In this document: positions 1 to 9,465 of the stretch, one piece after another
How the letters are laid out: each line of letters begins with the position of its first letter
Numbering within the stretch: the first letter of the stretch is position 1
Assembly: GCF_014681765.1 (NCBI RefSeq)
Contig: NZ_CP061498.1
Span: 806,001-870,000, forward strand
Reading direction: 5' to 3'
From: Roseicitreum antarcticum
Lineage (GTDB): Bacteria > Pseudomonadota > Alphaproteobacteria > Rhodobacterales > Rhodobacteraceae
DNA length: 64,000 nucleotides
Translations under genes and position numbers: made by a program
The notes under the pieces: model-generated
Told to the model about the DNA's origin: nothing
The model's database searches: none
The model's input: the letters and a program-made list of their open reading frames with translations, nothing else

Positions 1-162
1 GTGAAGGGCCTCTATAAAAAGGCGCGGTCCGGGCAGTTGAAGAACTTCACAGGCATCGACAGTCCCTATGAAGCGCCGGAATCGCCCGAGATCCGCATCG
101 ATACCACGGCGATGACAGCGGACGAGGCCGCGCAGATGATCGTGGATTACCTGATCCCGTAA
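1..162 (+). CDS. cysC: Adenylylsulfate (APS) kinase, C-terminal fragment
   Basis: Only the last 53 codons are present; the gene enters from the left edge and stops with TAA. The residues [20 protein letters not shown], followed by [12 protein letters not shown], match the C-terminal part of APS kinases, which phosphorylate adenylylsulfate to PAPS in sulfate assimilation. In this bacterial group the domain is often fused behind sulfate adenylyltransferase, so this may be the tail of a bifunctional Sat-CysC protein; the fragment cannot decide. It converges on scpB, with 66 bp between the stops. Confidence 0.85.
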   Translation: MKGLYKKARSGQLKNFTGIDSPYEAPESPEIRIDTTAMTADEAAQMIVDYLIP

Positions 163-228
163 GCCACCCTGCTGCCGCGCGGGACGCATCCCGTGCGGCG
201 GCAGTATTGCGGCGGCAACCGCGTGGCG

Positions 229-939
229 TCAGTCGTCGAACAATTCGCTCTGCCCTTTGGGGGTGGGCGCATCCTCATCGTCTGCGGCATCGAACCGGCC
301 GGGCATGGGGCGACTGTCCAACAGGCCCGCCTGTCGCAGTTCCTTCAGACCCGGCAGGTCACGCGCGGATTCCAGCCCGAAATGGTCCAGAAATTCCTGC
401 GTGACCACGAAGGTAATCGGGCGGCCCGGGGTCATGCGGCGGCGGCCGAACCTGATCCAGTCCAGTTCAAGCAATTGGTCGATGGTGCCGCGCGACACGG
501 CCACGCCGCGGATTTCTTCGATCTCGGCGCGGGTGACGGGCTGATGATAGGCGACAATGGCCAGCGTCTCGATCGCGGCACGCGACAATTTGCGCGTCTC
601 CACCCGTTCGGTCTGCATCAAGAACCCCAGATCGGGCGCAGTGCGCAGCGCATAGGCATCCCCCACCCGCACCAGATGCACGCCGCGCCCTTCATACCGG
701 CTGCGCAGATGCGCCAGCGCCTGCGCAGCGTCGCAGCCGTGCGGCAGGCGCGCGGCCAGTTCGGCCACGCTGAGCGGGTTGGCCGAGGCGAACAACAGCG
801 CCTCGACCATACGTTCCTGTTCGGCCATGGGCGGCACGCTGAACAGGCCGGGGTCGGTCTTGCCCGGGTGAGGGGCGGCGCCTGTTTCGGGGCCTGTTTC
901 GGGGCCCGTTTCAGATGCGGTTTCGTCGGACATGGTCAT
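229..939 (-). CDS. scpB: Segregation and condensation protein ScpB
   Basis: Predicted 236 aa. ScpB is the winged-helix subunit that binds ScpA and SMC in the bacterial condensin, which compacts and segregates the chromosome. The core (EQERMVEALLFAS, later RAAIETLAIVAYHQPVTRAEIEEIRG) is the typical ScpB signature. I start at the ATG at 939 because it forms an ATGA overlap with the scpA stop; the open frame extends further upstream only inside scpA. The N-terminal 25 residues are low complexity, with a 12-bp unit repeated three times that encodes PETG. Confidence 0.93.
   Translation of the reverse strand: MTMSDETASETGPETGPETGAAPHPGKTDPGLFSVPPMAEQERMVEALLFASANPLSVAELAARLPHGCDAAQALAHLRSRYEGRGVHLVRVGDAYALRTAPDLGFLMQTERVETRKLSRAAIETLAIVAYHQPVTRAEIEEIRGVAVSRGTIDQLLELDWIRFGRRRMTPGRPITFVVTQEFLDHFGLESARDLPGLKELRQAGLLDSRPMPGRFDAADDEDAPTPKGQSELFDD
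881..916. repeat. 12-bp tandem repeat in the scpB N-terminus
   Basis: The unit CCTGTTTCGGGG occurs twice exactly (881-892 and 893-904), followed by a degenerate third copy. It is in frame and encodes PETG repeats before the folded ScpB core. Confidence 0.85.
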
Positions 940-1784
940 CTTGCAGCTTTCGGACGCAGGTGGAGGGGCGCGAAGGTATCGGACTGGCGCAGTTCTACCT
1001 GCCCCTGTTTCGCCAGTTCCAGCGAGGCCGCGAAGGTCGAGGCCATGGCCGAGCGTTTGCGCGGCCCCGCCCCGCGCCACCCCTCGGGCAGGTAGCGCGA
1101 CAGATCGGTCCAGTCTGCATGCTGGCCGATCAGGTCGCGCAAGCGTTCCAGCGCAGCCTCCAGCGGATAGATATCACTGCGGTCAAAAGCATAGGGGCGA
1201 AATTCGTCGCGGGTGCGCAGCCGTGCATAGGCTTTCATAAGGTCCAGAAGGCTGGCGTCGATATTTGTCTTGCGCGTCAGGGCGATGCTTTGTGGCTGGC
1301 CACGCACGAAGAAATCCCGCCCCTTCTGGTCGCGCCCCATCAATCGCGCCGCCGCGTCGCGCATGGCGCCCAGCCGTTCCAGCTGGAAGGCCAGATGCGC
1401 GGCCAACTCGGCGCCGCTCGGGCCCTCATCCGCCGGGTCGGGCGGCAGCAGCAGACGCGATTTCAGGAACGCCAGCCACGCTGCCATGACCAGATAATCC
1501 GCCGCAAGTTCCAGCCTGAGTGCGCGCGCGCGCGCGATGAAGCTGAGGTATTGTTCGGCCAGTTGCAGCACGGATACGCGGCGCAGATCCACCTTTTGGC
1601 TGCGCGACAGCGTCAAGAGCAGGTCGAGCGGCCCTTCAAACCCGTCCACATCAATGATGAGCGCCTCGGCGGCAAGGCGCGCGGCGGGGCTTTCGCTGTC
1701 TTCCCACGGATCACGTTCGGGCGGATCACGTTCGGGCGGGTCAAGTTCGGGCGGGTCGGCATCGGGCGGCGCGGCATCGGCCAT
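936..1784 (-). CDS. scpA: Segregation and condensation protein ScpA
   Basis: Predicted 282 aa. ScpA is the kleisin subunit that bridges the SMC heads. The N-terminal core GFEGPLDLLLTLSRSQKVDL (about residues 49-68) is diagnostic of ScpA. The C-terminus is the expected winged helix. The first 40 residues are an Asp/Pro/Glu-rich leader made of a 15-bp tandem repeat (DPPER units), not part of the conserved fold. It lies downstream of nagZ on the same strand and overlaps scpB by 4 bp, so the two subunits are probably translationally coupled. Confidence 0.94.
   Translation of the reverse strand: MADAAPPDADPPELDPPERDPPERDPWEDSESPAARLAAEALIIDVDGFEGPLDLLLTLSRSQKVDLRRVSVLQLAEQYLSFIARARALRLELAADYLVMAAWLAFLKSRLLLPPDPADEGPSGAELAAHLAFQLERLGAMRDAAARLMGRDQKGRDFFVRGQPQSIALTRKTNIDASLLDLMKAYARLRTRDEFRPYAFDRSDIYPLEAALERLRDLIGQHADWTDLSRYLPEGWRGAGPRKRSAMASTFAASLELAKQGQVELRQSDTFAPLHLRPKAAR
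1708..1767. repeat. 15-bp tandem repeat in the scpA N-terminus
   Basis: There are four adjacent 15-bp units: GGATCACGTTCGGGC twice exactly (1708-1737), then two diverged copies (1738-1752 and 1753-1767). The array is read in frame on the minus strand as DPPER/DPPEL/DADPP repeats. Confidence 0.9.
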
Positions 1785-1933
1785 GGCATGTCCTTTATCA
1801 CGAAGTGGGGCCCCATATCATGGGACGGGGTGACGCCGTTCCGCGCTCAATCCCATTCACGCGCCCCAACTGAACTGTTCATAACGCAATGCCGGGAAGC
1901 AAAAAACCGGTTCAGACGTATTTGCACCATGCT

Positions 1934-2944
1934 TCAGCCCTGCCCCATGATCCGCCCAAATTCCGACCAGAGCGCGGCAATGTCAACCGCCCCCACAGGC
2001 CTGCGTGCCCCGAGGGCGGCATCGGCCCGCGCCCGCGCGGGGTCCACCATCGCATCGCATACACCCGCCAGCGCCTGCATTTCAGCAAGATCGCCATTGC
2101 AATGCAACACGACATCGCAGCCCGCCGCCCATGCAGCATGCGCGCGCGACACCACATCGCCCGACAGCGCGCCCATGGAAATGTCATCGGTCATCAACAA
2201 CCCGTCAAAGCCGATGTGCTCGCGGATCAGCGCGATCATGCGCGGCGACGTGGTGGCGGGCGCATCATTGTCCAGCGCGGCAAAACGCAGATGCGCGGTC
2301 ATCCCGATCGGCAGGTCGGACAGCGCGCGAAAAACGGCAAAATCCGTGGCCTCCAACGTGGCGGCATCAGTCGCTACCACTGGCAGGCTTTGGTGGCTGT
2401 CGGCCTGCCCGCGCCCGTGCCCCGGCAGGTGTTTGATCACCGGCAAAACGCCCGCCTGGCCCATGCCCTCGGCCATGGCGCGGGCCAGTTCAACCACTTG
2501 CGCTGCATCGGTGCCATAGCAGCGGTTGCGCAAGAAGGGATGCGTCGCCTCTCCCGCGATATCACCCAACGGCGCGCAGTTTACGTCGATACCCAGATCG
2601 GACAATTCCGCCCCGATGATGCGGCCGCGCAGGAACATGGCGCGCGCAGCCAGCGGCCCCGCGCGCTGGGTCTGGTCCAGCGGCGCGGGCCAGTCGCGCC
2701 AATGCGGCGCACGCAACCGCTGCACGCGCCCACCCTCCTGATCGATCAAGACCGGCGCGGCCCAGCCCACCGCGGCGCGCAGATCGGCCACCACCGCGCG
2801 CACCTGTTCAGGCGTGTCGATATTGCGGCCAAAGAGGATGAAGCCAAAGGGCTGCGCCTTGGCGAAAAACGCAGCCTCCTGCGCCGACAGGAGCGTGCCT
2901 GCACAGCCAAGGATCAGCGGACGGCTGCTTGAAGGGATGACCAT
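1934..2944 (-). CDS. nagZ: Beta-N-acetylhexosaminidase NagZ
   Basis: Predicted 336 aa, a glycoside hydrolase family 3 enzyme. It removes N-acetylglucosamine from anhydro-muropeptides during cytoplasmic cell wall recycling. Visible motifs are IDQEGGRVQRL (about 67-77), KHLPGHGRGQADSH (171-184) carrying the family's Lys-His and catalytic His loop, and MTDDISMGAL (251-260) with the nucleophile Asp. The start codon directly abuts the stop of the upstream SPOR gene, so the two are probably in one transcript. That SPOR-NagZ-ScpA-ScpB order is common in Rhodobacteraceae. Confidence 0.95.
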   Translation of the reverse strand: MVIPSSSRPLILGCAGTLLSAQEAAFFAKAQPFGFILFGRNIDTPEQVRAVVADLRAAVGWAAPVLIDQEGGRVQRLRAPHWRDWPAPLDQTQRAGPLAARAMFLRGRIIGAELSDLGIDVNCAPLGDIAGEATHPFLRNRCYGTDAAQVVELARAMAEGMGQAGVLPVIKHLPGHGRGQADSHQSLPVVATDAATLEATDFAVFRALSDLPIGMTAHLRFAALDNDAPATTSPRMIALIREHIGFDGLLMTDDISMGALSGDVVSRAHAAWAAGCDVVLHCNGDLAEMQALAGVCDAMVDPARARADAALGARRPVGAVDIAALWSEFGRIMGQG

Positions 2945-3853
2945 TCAGCGGATCAGCGCGGGAATGCAATCGGCATTCTGCGCCAGCAGCACGGCGCAGA
3001 AACGACGCGAATCCCCCTCATCCTCGAACCCATGGGCGCGCAGGCGGTAGAATGTCTGCCCGCCGCTTTGCGCCGCCTCTACCACCCGGCCCCGCGCGTC
3101 CAGATGGGGCGAGAAGCGCGTGGCCAGCGTGTCCCATTCAGCCCGCGCGATCTCGGCCGTGTCAAAGACGCCCAGTTGCACAAGCCGGGTGCCGGGTGCC
3201 AGCGTAGCGGGGTCGATGTCAATCTGGCGCGGCGTGCCGCGTTGCGAGGTGAGCGCCTGCACCGCCGCCTGCGCCATCAGATCGGGCCCTCCGGATGATT
3301 GCGCGGACGCGGTTCCCCCGCCTGCCGGATAACCCGCGCGCGCCCGGGGCCGGGGCGATACCTCAACCACCATGCCAGAGATCACGGCGCGCGCGACGCT
3401 GCTTTCCGGTTCATCATCGGCGCCTTCATCAGGTCCGGGGCGAAAAGCGACCTCCAGCGCGCGGGTCGTATCGATGTCGGACGCGCTGGGGGTGGCGCCG
3501 CTGCGGGCGGGCACATCCTCGGCGGTCAGGTCGATGGGCTGCGGGGCCAGCACGACTTCATCAGCGATACCGCCCGCCTGCCCGTCAGCGGCAACCGCGT
3601 TGACCGCAAGGCCCTGATAGGCCGCCTGTCTTCCACCCGGATTGTCGGGCGAGATCCGCATCGGCCCTTCCAGCGCGCGCACAACGGGAATGCCCGTCAC
3701 ATCGCGCACCATCAGATTGTAGCTCCAATACCCGATGCCCGCGACCAGCGACAGCGACAGCACCGCGCCAAACCAGTTGGCCAATGCCGCTACGCGAAGC
3801 GGCTGCGCGCCCCCGCCAGCCGCACGATATGCGTTGTAATCATACTCTGCCAT
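2945..3853 (-). CDS. SPOR-domain membrane protein
   Basis: Predicted 302 aa. A short cytoplasmic N-terminus is followed by one membrane segment (about residues 25-50), a long Pro/Ala-rich periplasmic linker, and a C-terminal segment (about 220-300) with the SPOR pattern TRLVQLGVFDTAEIARAEWD and FYRLRAHGF. SPOR domains bind peptidoglycan stripped of stem peptides at the septum, so a role in cell division or envelope remodelling is likely. The stop codon is immediately followed by the nagZ ATG. The linker is poorly conserved in this family, so only the ends support the assignment. Confidence 0.85.
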   Translation of the reverse strand: MAEYDYNAYRAAGGGAQPLRVAALANWFGAVLSLSLVAGIGYWSYNLMVRDVTGIPVVRALEGPMRISPDNPGGRQAAYQGLAVNAVAADGQAGGIADEVVLAPQPIDLTAEDVPARSGATPSASDIDTTRALEVAFRPGPDEGADDEPESSVARAVISGMVVEVSPRPRARAGYPAGGGTASAQSSGGPDLMAQAAVQALTSQRGTPRQIDIDPATLAPGTRLVQLGVFDTAEIARAEWDTLATRFSPHLDARGRVVEAAQSGGQTFYRLRAHGFEDEGDSRRFCAVLLAQNADCIPALIR

Positions 3854-3937
3854 GTCCTGCCCCAGATCTGACGGCCGGATGGTCCCGGTTATTCCGTAAA
3901 GTCTTGCCTGCGTTTCACCGGACCTGCGCGCTTTGTG

Positions 3938-5683
3938 TCAGCGCATTTCAGAAGCCGGCGTCACGCCCAGGATAGCAAGACCTGACGAAATAACAACGCC
4001 CACCGCCCGCACCAGTGCAATTTTTGCCGCCGATGTGGCAGGATCGTCCGCCTGAACGAAACGCAGCGCCGGATCGTCGTTGCCCCGGTTCCACAAACCA
4101 TGGAACTCGGCGGCGACTTCGGAAAGATAGCCCGCGACGCGGTGCGGCTCATGCGTCCGGGCTGAGAGTTCGACCAGACGCGGCCATTCCGCCAGTTTGC
4201 GCAGCATCATCACCTCGGCCGGGTGGGTCAGCCCGGACAGATCGGCAGCACGCAGGCTGTCGTCATCGGTGGCGACCCCGGCTTCCAGCCCCTTCGCGAT
4301 CGCCGAACAACTGCGGGCATGGGCGTATTGCACATAGAACACCGGGTTGTCCTTCGACTGCTCCAGCACCTTGTCAAAATCGAAATCCAGCGCTGCGTCG
4401 TTCTTGCGGGTCAGCATGACGAAACGGGTCACGTCCGCGCCCACCAGTTCGACCACGTCGCGCAGCGTCACGAAGGTGCCCGCGCGCTTGGACATCTTGA
4501 ACGGCTCACCGTTTTTCCACAGCTTCACCAACTGGATCAGCTTTATCTCCAACGGGACCTTGCCGTCCGACAGCGCCGCCACTGCAGCCTTCATCCGCTT
4601 GACATAGCCACCGTGGTCGGCGCCGAAAATGTCGATCAACTGGTCATAGCCCCGGCTGACCTTGTCGTAGTGATAGGCAATGTCGGGGGCGAAATAGGTC
4701 CAGCTGCCGTCTGACTTCTTGACGGGCCGGTCGACATCATCGCCATGCGCGGTAGACCGGAACAGCGTCTGGATGCGCGGCTCCCAATCCTCGGGCAGTT
4801 TGCCCTTCGGCGGCTCCAGGGTCCCTTCATAGATCAGGTCCATGCCGCGCAATGCGTCGATGGCCTGTTCGATCCGGCCCGTGCCGTACAGCGCCTTTTC
4901 GGACGAATAGACATCCATCGCGACCCCCAGCGCCTGCAGGTCATCGCGGATCATTGCCATCATGCGGTCGATGGCGAAGGCGCGGATCGTATCCAGCCAG
5001 ACGGTTTCGGGCTGGCTGAGGAAACGCTCGCCATACGCCTCCTTCAAGGCGCGGCCCACGGGGATCAGGTAATCGCCGGGGTACAGCCCCTCGGCGATTT
5101 CGGGCGACAGGCCATGCGCCTCGCGGTAGCGCTCATAGGCCGAACGTGCCAGCACATCGACCTGCGCGCCGCCGTCGTTGATGTAATATTCCCGCGTCAC
5201 GTCATAGCCCGCGAAGGACAGCAGGCGCGCCAGCGCATCGCCCACCACCGCGCCACGCACATGGCCCACATGCATGGGGCCGGTCGGGTTGGCCGAGACG
5301 AATTCGATATTGGTCCGCGTGCCGGTGCCCATGTCCGAGCGGCCATATTCCGGCCCCTGCACCAGAATATCCGCCGCCAGCGCATGCCAGACCGACAGGT
5401 CCAGCCGCAGGTTCAAGAACCCGGGTCCCGCGACATCCGCCGCCGTCACGCGCGCATCGGCCATCAGCCGCGCGGCCAGATCGGTGGCAATGTCGCGCGG
5501 GCGCAGCCCTGCCGGCTTGGCCAGCACCATCGCGGCATTGGTCGCCATATCGCCATGGGCCGGATCACGCGGCGGCTCGGCGGTGACGGCGGCGAAGGAC
5601 AGCCCGGCGGGCAGCGTCCCGTCCGCCACCATCTGATCCAGCGCAGAGAGCACCAGCGCGTGAATATCGGAAAACAGGTTCAT
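3938..5683 (-). CDS. argS: Arginyl-tRNA synthetase
   Basis: Predicted 581 aa, a class I synthetase that charges tRNA-Arg. The HIGH-type motif is at 131-141 ([11 protein letters not shown]) and a KMSK signature at 396-399. The N-terminal additional domain and the C-terminal anticodon-binding domain ([16 protein letters not shown] region onward) are intact. I start at [10 protein letters not shown]; an upstream in-frame ATG adds only 11 unlike residues. It lies 84 bp upstream of the SPOR gene on the same strand. Confidence 0.96.
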   Translation of the reverse strand: MNLFSDIHALVLSALDQMVADGTLPAGLSFAAVTAEPPRDPAHGDMATNAAMVLAKPAGLRPRDIATDLAARLMADARVTAADVAGPGFLNLRLDLSVWHALAADILVQGPEYGRSDMGTGTRTNIEFVSANPTGPMHVGHVRGAVVGDALARLLSFAGYDVTREYYINDGGAQVDVLARSAYERYREAHGLSPEIAEGLYPGDYLIPVGRALKEAYGERFLSQPETVWLDTIRAFAIDRMMAMIRDDLQALGVAMDVYSSEKALYGTGRIEQAIDALRGMDLIYEGTLEPPKGKLPEDWEPRIQTLFRSTAHGDDVDRPVKKSDGSWTYFAPDIAYHYDKVSRGYDQLIDIFGADHGGYVKRMKAAVAALSDGKVPLEIKLIQLVKLWKNGEPFKMSKRAGTFVTLRDVVELVGADVTRFVMLTRKNDAALDFDFDKVLEQSKDNPVFYVQYAHARSCSAIAKGLEAGVATDDDSLRAADLSGLTHPAEVMMLRKLAEWPRLVELSARTHEPHRVAGYLSEVAAEFHGLWNRGNDDPALRFVQADDPATSAAKIALVRAVGVVISSGLAILGVTPASEMR

Positions 5684-6136
5684 CGGATCATCTTTCTGAC
5701 TGCTTCGGCCCGGCAAGCGCCGGGGTAGGAGATGGGGCGGGGGTTCCCGGTCCGCGCGCGCCGCGTCCCAAGGGGGGCGCAGCGGCAGCCACGGAACATG
5801 CTGCCCAGCGGTTTACCACGCAACGGCGCAGGGTCAACGGCCCTGATGCGCGAGGTGGCCATCCCGGCCCCGCGCGACCCGTCATGATCCTATACTTGCT
5901 TCACCCGTGTCACAGAGGACCAGCATTGACTGCGCCATCCGGCGCCTGCGCCGCCCGCACCGCGCTGCACCTGACGCAAGCGCGATGCACCGCAAATACG
6001 TCGCCATTGCCATGTGGAACCTGCCCTCCCCCCGCCGCAAGGTACGTGCGTCAGCCGTTCCAGGAATGCCTGCGCCGCTGTTACCACCCGGCACATGCTT
6101 TCCCAGCGCATCAACGAAACCGTCTGCTGCGGGACG
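5684..6136. other. Intergenic region between tusA-like gene and argS
   Basis: About 450 bp without a convincing gene. The short open frames here have no recognisable domain, no good ribosome binding site and arginine/cysteine-rich shadow composition. I see no clear hairpin with a T tract. It should contain the argS promoter, but I cannot place it. Confidence 0.5.
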
Positions 6137-6394
6137 TCACGCATCCTTGCGGATCAGATAGGCCATTGCCGCGCCCGCCCCAGGATCGCCAAGCGGTTGC
6201 ATACCCTCAAAGCCGTGCCCCGCCTCGGCACAGAAATGCGGGATGTCCACAACCGCCACGGGGTCGCTGGCCAGAAGCCGCAGCACCTGCCCAGGGGCCA
6301 TGGCCTGCAAGGCTTTGCGTGCGCGCAGCACCGGCAACGGACACAGCAGGCCCGTTGCATCGACCTCCAAGTGCCATGCGGTGTCGTTTTCCAT
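6137..6394 (-). CDS. TusA/SirA-family sulfur carrier protein
   Basis: Predicted 85 aa. The CPxP motif (CPLP, Cys18) sits after VDATGLL, as in TusA-family sulfurtransferases that carry persulfide sulfur for tRNA thiolation, molybdenum cofactor or other sulfur transfer. The rest (LRLLASDPVAVVDIPHFC) also fits. It stands alone, with non-coding DNA on both sides, so the partner pathway cannot be read from context. Several paralogues often occur, so I give no gene symbol. Confidence 0.85.
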   Translation of the reverse strand: MENDTAWHLEVDATGLLCPLPVLRARKALQAMAPGQVLRLLASDPVAVVDIPHFCAEAGHGFEGMQPLGDPGAGAAMAYLIRKDA

Positions 6395-6713
6395 CCCCCT
6401 CCCTTATGCCGAGCAGGTGCATTTGTCGATCCGTTTCACGGACCCATGATACCTGAGCCCGCGCCGCCCCTGCCCCGCTTTGGGCGGACAAAAGCCCCGG
6501 TATATCGCACCCCCTTGCGCGATCCGACGGCGTCCGACACGCCTGCCCCGCGTCCAGTTTCAGTATCCCGGTTCCGGCGCAGCGGTCTCCTAACCTGGGG
6601 TACTGCGTCGCGGTCCTGGTTTTTTGATCCCACGCCTTTCGCGTTCGGGCAGGCGACAGGGCCCGTATCGCCCTGCGGCACAAAGGCCGGGCAGCGCCGC
6701 TGCTGGGCGCGGC
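6395..6713. other. Intergenic region downstream of the flagellar genes
   Basis: About 320 bp between the fliL-like stop and the tusA-like start region. I find no supported gene, no RNA gene and no strong terminator here. Confidence 0.5.
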
Positions 6714-7277
6714 TCACGTCTCCTGGCGCACGATTTCGGTGATCAACACGTCAATCAGCGCGCTGCCCAGCAGGCGCTGCCCGGTCTCGCGCAGCGCGGT
6801 GCGCAGCGCAGTCATGTTGCGCTGCGCCGTATAGACCCCGTCAAAGCCGCCGATGTTGGCGTGATCGAACATCACTTGCAGGAAGGCATCGCGCAGCCGG
6901 GGTTCATGCAGCAGCGCGGTATCGGCATATTCCAGGACCACCTCCAGCGTCAGCGAAAGCGCCACCATCGCCACCACCTTGTCTTCCTCGATGACGGGCA
7001 CGAAGAACTGATTGGCCAGCACTGCAAGTTCCCGCGCTTCCAATGGAGGCAAGGGGGCCTGCGGGGCGGGCGGACTGGCACGCGCGCCCGGCTGTGCATC
7101 TGACTGTGCATCTGGCTGTGCACTTGGCTGCGCTTCGCCCGGCGCCGCGCCAGACGCACCTTCTGCCGTCTCCCCCGCCGCATCGGCGGAGACGGCAGGG
7201 GGTTTGAGCGCAAACCCCGCCCCCACCCCGCCGAAAAGGCCCAGCAAAACGATCAGGATCGGAAGTAGTTTTGCCAT
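6714..7277 (-). CDS. fliL: FliL-family flagellar basal body-associated protein
   Basis: Predicted 187 aa. It has an N-terminal membrane anchor (about residues 4-24), a disordered Ala/Pro/Gln linker and a C-terminal domain ending IDVLITEIVRQE. FliL proteins sit by the MotA/B stator and support motor torque. It is the last gene of the flgB-to-flgH run, 11 bp after flgH, which supports the assignment better than sequence alone. The linker contains a 12-bp tandem repeat. Conservation of FliL is low, so a related basal-body protein is possible. Confidence 0.75.
   Translation of the reverse strand: MAKLLPILIVLLGLFGGVGAGFALKPPAVSADAAGETAEGASGAAPGEAQPSAQPDAQSDAQPGARASPPAPQAPLPPLEARELAVLANQFFVPVIEEDKVVAMVALSLTLEVVLEYADTALLHEPRLRDAFLQVMFDHANIGGFDGVYTAQRNMTALRTALRETGQRLLGSALIDVLITEIVRQET
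7091..7126. repeat. 12-bp tandem repeat in the fliL linker
   Basis: Three 12-bp units of the type (G/A)CTGTGCATCTG lie at 7091-7102, 7103-7114 and 7115-7126, with a decayed fourth. They are in frame and encode AQPD/AQSD repeats in the periplasmic linker. Confidence 0.85.
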
Positions 7278-7288
7278 AGCGGCCCCGC

Positions 7289-8125
7289 CTAGAAAGGAGA
7301 AATCATGTCGATGAATTGCTGACCCAGCCGGGGTTGCTGCATGTCCGAGATATGCCCGCGCCCGCCGTAGGAAATCCGCGCGCCCGCGATCTTGTCATAG
7401 GTGATCTCGTTGCGGCGCGAGATATCTTCGGCCCGCACATAGCCCGTCACCAGCAACTCGCGCAGTTCGTTGTTCACGCGCACTTCCTGACTGCCCTCCA
7501 GCCGCATCACGCCGTTGGGCAGACGTTCCACCACAGTGGCGGCGACGCGCAGCGTCAGTTCTTCGTTCCGCTCCACCGTTCCGGTACCGGTGAAGGCGGT
7601 GGCACCCTGCGCCTGCACCGCCTCGGCGAGGCTGGCCCCGGCGGGCAGCCGACGGTTGAGCACCTGCGGCAGGCCCAGAAGCTGCGGCAGCCCCGCCGTG
7701 GTACTGCCTTCACGCGACCGCCCGGTGGTGTTGGAAATCGAGGCGCTTTCGTCGATCTCGATCACCACGGTCAGGATGTCGCCCTGCCGTGAAGCGCGCC
7801 GATCCCCCAAGAGCGAGCGTTGCGAGGCCGACCAGAGCGAGGCGTCATCGGTGGCGCGCCGCACCTCGGTCACCTCGGGCAGTGGCGTGTTATAGAGGGC
7901 GTGATGCGTAAAGGAGCCATCAACGCTGTTGAACACAGGCGGACGGCCGAGATGCGCTGCCTGCGCGCAGGCCGACAGCGCCAGCACGCTCAGAAGACCC
8001 AGGCGCACAGTCGTTCGGCGCGGCACAATGTGCGGCACAGGGGCAGTTCCGCATGCACCCTCACGCCCGATAGCGCGGGCAAGGACGGGGTAAGATGCAG
8101 GGGCAGTCTGGGGGATTATTGCCAT
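7289..8125 (-). CDS. flgH: Flagellar L-ring protein FlgH
   Basis: Outer-membrane lipoprotein that forms the L ring around the flagellar rod. LLSVLALSAC is a lipobox, and SLLGDRRASRQGDILTVVIE plus the C-terminal RISYGGRGHI region are typical of FlgH. From the ATG at 8125 (278 aa), which overlaps flgA by 10 bp, the lipobox Cys would be residue 53. That is far in for a signal peptide. In-frame GTG codons at about 8038 and 8023 would give a normal 18-24 residue signal and may be the true start. Confidence 0.92.
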   Translation of the reverse strand: MAIIPQTAPASYPVLARAIGREGACGTAPVPHIVPRRTTVRLGLLSVLALSACAQAAHLGRPPVFNSVDGSFTHHALYNTPLPEVTEVRRATDDASLWSASQRSLLGDRRASRQGDILTVVIEIDESASISNTTGRSREGSTTAGLPQLLGLPQVLNRRLPAGASLAEAVQAQGATAFTGTGTVERNEELTLRVAATVVERLPNGVMRLEGSQEVRVNNELRELLVTGYVRAEDISRRNEITYDKIAGARISYGGRGHISDMQQPRLGQQFIDMISPF

Positions 8126-8583
8126 GTGACACCGCCACCATCCGCCGTGTGATCGGCCCCGACCTTTACGGTGCCGTCGGCGGTCACCAGCCCGCTGACC
8201 GTTGTGCGCGACGACAGGTTCATCACCCGCACCCGGTCGCCCGGTCCGGCCCGGTCCAGCGCGCGGCCCTCGGTCGCGATGCGCAATGCGCCGACTTGAT
8301 AATGCAGCAAGACGATCTGGTTGCGGTCAATCACCGCCGCAGGCCCGACATCGGACAGGCGAACCGGGCGCCCCGGATAGAGCGCGACACGCGCTTCCAT
8401 CCCGACGAACAGGGCGAAATCGCGCGCTGCCCCCGGCACAGCATCGGGCCCGGGGGTGACATCGCCGGGGCGTATCACTTCATGCGCGCGGATCAGCCGC
8501 GTGGCGACCAGCGTCTCGGCCGTGGCGCCCGGCGTCAGCATCTGCGCGGCGATCATGACACAAGCGATGCTGCGCCAGCGCAT
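8116..8583 (-). CDS. flgA: Flagellar P-ring chaperone FlgA
   Basis: Predicted 155 aa with an N-terminal signal peptide (about 1-22, ending ATAET). FlgA is a periplasmic chaperone for P-ring assembly by FlgI. The SAF-like part contains GMEARVALYPGRPVRLSDVG and the C-terminal GDRVRVMNLSSRTTVSGLV, both characteristic. The ATG overlaps the flgG stop by one base (TGATG), indicating coupled translation. Confidence 0.92.
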   Translation of the reverse strand: MRWRSIACVMIAAQMLTPGATAETLVATRLIRAHEVIRPGDVTPGPDAVPGAARDFALFVGMEARVALYPGRPVRLSDVGPAAVIDRNQIVLLHYQVGALRIATEGRALDRAGPGDRVRVMNLSSRTTVSGLVTADGTVKVGADHTADGGGVTWQ

Positions 8584-9368
8584 CAGCGCACCTGCGCGGT
8601 GGCGGCAAGCATCTGGTCGGCGGCGGTGATGACCTTGGCGTTCAGTTCATAGCTGCGCTGCGCCTTGATGAGCTCGGTCACCTCGCGCACGGCATCGACC
8701 GAACTGTCTTCCAGATACCCTTGCCGCAGCGTGCCCAGCCCATCCGCACCGGCCTCGGCAACGAAGGCGGGGCCAGAGGCTTCGGTCTCGGTGAACAGGT
8801 TGGAGCCCATGGCCTCCAACCCCTTCTCATTCGAGAAACTCGACAGGGTGAACTGGCCCAGAAGTTGGGCCTGCACCCTGTCGCTAAAATAGGCGTAAAC
8901 CTCGCCCTGAGCATTGATCGATACGGTGCGGGCATCGTCGGGAATGGTGATGCCGGGCGCGACCTCATAGCCGTCGGCTGTGACGATCAGCCCGTCGCCA
9001 GTACGGTGCAGCCCGCCGTCCCGGGTATAGGCCGCGCGTCCATCGGGCAGCGTCACCTCAAGATAGCCGCGCCCCTCGATCGCCAGATCCAGGTCCCCGC
9101 CTGTGATGGTCAGCGAGCCCTGCTGCAGCACGATCCCCACGGCCGCAGGGCGCACGCCGAGGCCCAACTGCACCCCCGCAGGCACAACAGTGCCATCCGT
9201 GGCATTGATGGTGCCCGCGCGGGTATGCTGCTGGTAATGCAGATCGGCGAATTCGGCGCGCCGGGCGTTATAGCCCGCAGTGCTCATGTTCGCCAGGTTG
9301 TTGGCGACAGTATCGACGCGCATCTGCTGGGCAGACATGCCAGTGGCGGCAATGTGCAGGGCTCTCAT
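8583..9368 (-). CDS. flgG: Flagellar distal rod protein FlgG
   Basis: Predicted 261 aa, the usual FlgG length. The N-terminal rod motif (MRALHIAATGMSAQQMRVDT then VANNLANMSTAGYNARRAEF) and C-terminal motif (GYLEDSSVDAVREVTELIKA) are those of the distal rod protein. The 97 bp separating it from flgF are unusually AT-rich for this cluster, so flgG may have its own promoter there. Confidence 0.96.
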   Translation of the reverse strand: MRALHIAATGMSAQQMRVDTVANNLANMSTAGYNARRAEFADLHYQQHTRAGTINATDGTVVPAGVQLGLGVRPAAVGIVLQQGSLTITGGDLDLAIEGRGYLEVTLPDGRAAYTRDGGLHRTGDGLIVTADGYEVAPGITIPDDARTVSINAQGEVYAYFSDRVQAQLLGQFTLSSFSNEKGLEAMGSNLFTETEASGPAFVAEAGADGLGTLRQGYLEDSSVDAVREVTELIKAQRSYELNAKVITAADQMLAATAQVR

Positions 9369-9465
9369 GATCGGGGGCTCCGTTGGGGGAAAGGTTTAGG
9401 TGTGGGTTCGTGGTCAGGAAATTGAATTCAAATCAGAAATTGGAAATCGAGGTGCGTAGACTGCT

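Noticed and set aside
5884-6456. Open frame of 190 codons on the plus strand near the tusA-like gene
   Set aside because: Pro/Arg/Cys-rich with no family features; its 3' part is antisense to the tusA-like gene.
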